Position numbers and translations under genes: made by a program
Assembly: GCA_039807445.1 (NCBI GenBank)
Contig: JBDHRG010000110.1
Coordinates: 1-12,852 of the forward strand
Length of the DNA stretch: 12,852 nt
Direction of reading: 5' to 3'
From: JBDHRG01 sp039807445
GTDB taxonomy: Bacteria; Pseudomonadota; Gammaproteobacteria; Competibacterales; Competibacteraceae
In this document: positions 11,685-12,852 of the stretch, one piece after another
Layout: each line of letters starts with the position of its first letter
Position numbering within the stretch: the stretch's first letter is position 1
Notes under the pieces: generated by a model
Databases searched by the model: none
What the model was told of the DNA's origin: nothing
What the model saw: only the letters and a program-made list of their open reading frames with translations

Positions 11685-12284
11685 ATGACGGCACCTGTCG
11701 ATCCCAGTCAGGAATTGCGTCGGACGATCCGCGCGTACCGCCGCGCGCTGTCCGACGCCGAACGCGAAGCCGCCGCCGCGTCCGCCAGCCGTCACGCTGC
11801 CGGACTCGACGCCTTCCGCGAGGCGAGCGCCGTGGCCGCTTACCTCGCCGTCGACGGCGAGCTCGACCCCGCACCGCTGCTGGACGAAGCGCGCCGCCTC
11901 GGCAAGACCGTCTACCTGCCGGTGCTGCAGGGCGATGGCGCGATGCGCTTCGCGCCGTACACGCCGGAGTCGGAGATGATCCCGAACCGCTTCGGCATTC
12001 TCGAGCCGCGGGCCGACTGGCGCACGCTGCTGCACGCCGAAGACCTCGACCTGGTGCTGACGCCGCTGGTCGCCTTCGACGCGCACGGTGGCCGCCTCGG
12101 CATGGGCGGCGGCTTCTACGACCGCACCTTCGCCTTCCTGCACACCCACCCCCGGCCGCGCCCGCAGCTGATCGGCTTCGCCTACGAGCTGCAGCGCACC
12201 GGGCGCCTGGCGCTCGCCAGCTGGGACGTGCCGCTGCACGCGGTGGTCACCGAGCAGCGCGTGTACCATGCCGACGGGCGCTGA
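11685..12284 (+). CDS. fau: 5-formyltetrahydrofolate cyclo-ligase
   Basis: 199 residues from ATG 11685 (MTAPVDPSQELRRTIRAYRR). ATP-dependent enzyme converting 5-formyl-THF to 5,10-methenyl-THF. Family marks are the N-terminal RRTIRAYRRALSD substrate region, VAAYLAVDGELDPAPLLDEA, VLTPLVAFDAHGGRLGMGGGFYDR with the glycine-rich GMGGGFYDR ATP-binding loop (about 143-151), and a C-terminal LASWDVPLHAVVTEQRVY. Length is usual. Known also as ygfA; the 6S RNA-fau order is conserved and the two are often on one transcript. No clear ribosome site is seen before the ATG, but no better start is available. Context suggests no link to the B12 genes beyond both being cofactor pathways. Confidence 0.92.
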   Translation: MTAPVDPSQELRRTIRAYRRALSDAEREAAAASASRHAAGLDAFREASAVAAYLAVDGELDPAPLLDEARRLGKTVYLPVLQGDGAMRFAPYTPESEMIPNRFGILEPRADWRTLLHAEDLDLVLTPLVAFDAHGGRLGMGGGFYDRTFAFLHTHPRPRPQLIGFAYELQRTGRLALASWDVPLHAVVTEQRVYHADGR

Positions 12285-12314
12285 AGCGCGCCGGAACGCC
12301 CCACGGAGCCCGAG

Positions 12315-12776
12315 GTGAATTACTGGCTGCTGAAATCCGAGCCCGAGGCGTTCGGCATCGAGCACCTGCAAGCGCTGCCCGGACAGACCACGCACTGGGA
12401 CGGCGTGCGCAACTACCAGGCGCGCAACCTGCTGCGCGACCAGATCAAGCGGGGCGATCGGGCGTTCTTCTACCACTCGAACACCGCGATGCCGGGCATC
12501 GTCGGCCTGGTCGAGATCGCCCGCGAAGGCTACCCAGACTACACCGCTTTCGATCCGGCCGACGAGCACTACGATCCGAAGAGCGACCCCGGCAGGCCGA
12601 GCTGGTACATGGTCGACGTGAAGCTGGTGCGTCCGCTGAAGCGCACCATTCCGCTGACCGAGCTGAAGGCACACGCCGCTGCGCTCGGCGACTTCGCGCT
12701 GATCCGCCGCGGCAACCGCCTGTCGGTGATGCCGGTCAGCGCGGCGCAGTGGGAGTATGTGCTCGGGCTCGAGTAA
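12315..12776 (+). CDS. EVE domain-containing protein
   Basis: 153 residues from GTG 12315 (NYWLLKSEPEAFGIEHLQAL after the start), with GGAG seven bases upstream. EVE domains belong to the PUA-like superfamily and are thought to recognise modified bases in DNA or RNA; in bacteria the small stand-alone form is common but its target is not defined. Seen here are the typical YWLLKSEP start, WDGVRNYQARNLLRD, GDRAFFYHSN, GIVGLVEIAREGYPD and WYMVDVKLVRPL, as in THYN1-like proteins. Length is full. It starts 30 bp after fau on the same strand and probably shares its transcript. Its TAA supplies the first A of the adjacent heptad array. Confidence 0.92.
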   Translation: MNYWLLKSEPEAFGIEHLQALPGQTTHWDGVRNYQARNLLRDQIKRGDRAFFYHSNTAMPGIVGLVEIAREGYPDYTAFDPADEHYDPKSDPGRPSWYMVDVKLVRPLKRTIPLTELKAHAAALGDFALIRRGNRLSVMPVSAAQWEYVLGLE

Positions 12777-12852
12777 CGAGGCACGAGGCACGAGGCACGA
12801 GGCACGAGGCACGAGGCACGAGGCACGAGGCACGAGGCACGAGGCACGAGGC
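12776..12852. repeat. Perfect 11-copy array of ACGAGGC, cut by window end
   Basis: From the last base of the EVE stop codon to the window edge the sequence is exactly 77 bp, eleven identical 7-bp units with no variation. It may continue outside. This is the cleanest example of the repeat seen elsewhere in degenerate form, and it reads on one strand as the cyclic peptide pattern PRASCLV. Confidence 0.95.

Noticed and set aside
11601..12833. A 410-codon minus-strand frame that begins with repeated PRASCLV.
   Set aside because: Its start is translation of the heptad array and the rest is antisense to fau and the EVE gene, which have clear homology on the plus strand.
304..12852. CRISPR array as an explanation for the repeats.
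   Set aside because: Units are 7 bp with no unique spacers and no cas genes nearby.

Overview
The window is from the chromosome of a high-GC (about 70% by eye) bacterium, very probably a gammaproteobacterium. The evidence is gene order: ygfB-pepP-ubiH-ubiI on one strand, diverging from a zapB-like gene, zapA, 6S RNA and fau (ygfA) on the other. This is a classic gammaproteobacterial neighbourhood. I cannot place it more finely from the sequence alone.

Left third (1-3829) is a vitamin B12 locus. On the minus strand run bluB (lower ligand synthesis), an inositol-monophosphatase-family phosphatase, and one long open frame that joins cobU to cobT; cobT runs off the left edge. Divergent from bluB is a good sigma70-type promoter and a complete-looking cobalamin riboswitch on the plus strand. 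It is followed by a 43-codon remnant that looks like the signal peptide of a BtuB-type outer-membrane receptor joined to the receptor's last strand. A lower-GC spacer of about 280 bp follows, then a PduO-type cobalamin adenosyltransferase. Together these genes make dimethylbenzimidazole, activate it, activate cobinamide, and adenosylate the corrinoid.

Middle (3887-10616, minus strand) is a tight seven-gene run. It reads ygfB, pepP, ubiH, ubiI (ubiquinone ring hydroxylation), a secreted DUF4139 protein, a small Rieske protein and a VanZ-like membrane protein. Gaps are 4 to about 50 bp, so one transcript is likely.

Right (10741-12776, plus strand) holds an enlarged TIGR02449/ZapB-like coiled-coil gene, zapA, the 6S RNA gene ssrS, 5-formyl-THF cyclo-ligase and an EVE-domain protein.

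The least ordinary thing in the window is a family of 7-bp repeats at six gene junctions. Most are of the type GAGGCAC/CTCGTGC; one locus is of the GGGAATG/GGGATGA type. Some form long imperfect palindromes. They abut or enter coding sequence: one locus is translated as the linker fusing CobU to CobT, one supplies the end and stop codon of bluB, and two lie at the 5' ends of ubiH and ubiI. The window ends in eleven perfect copies.
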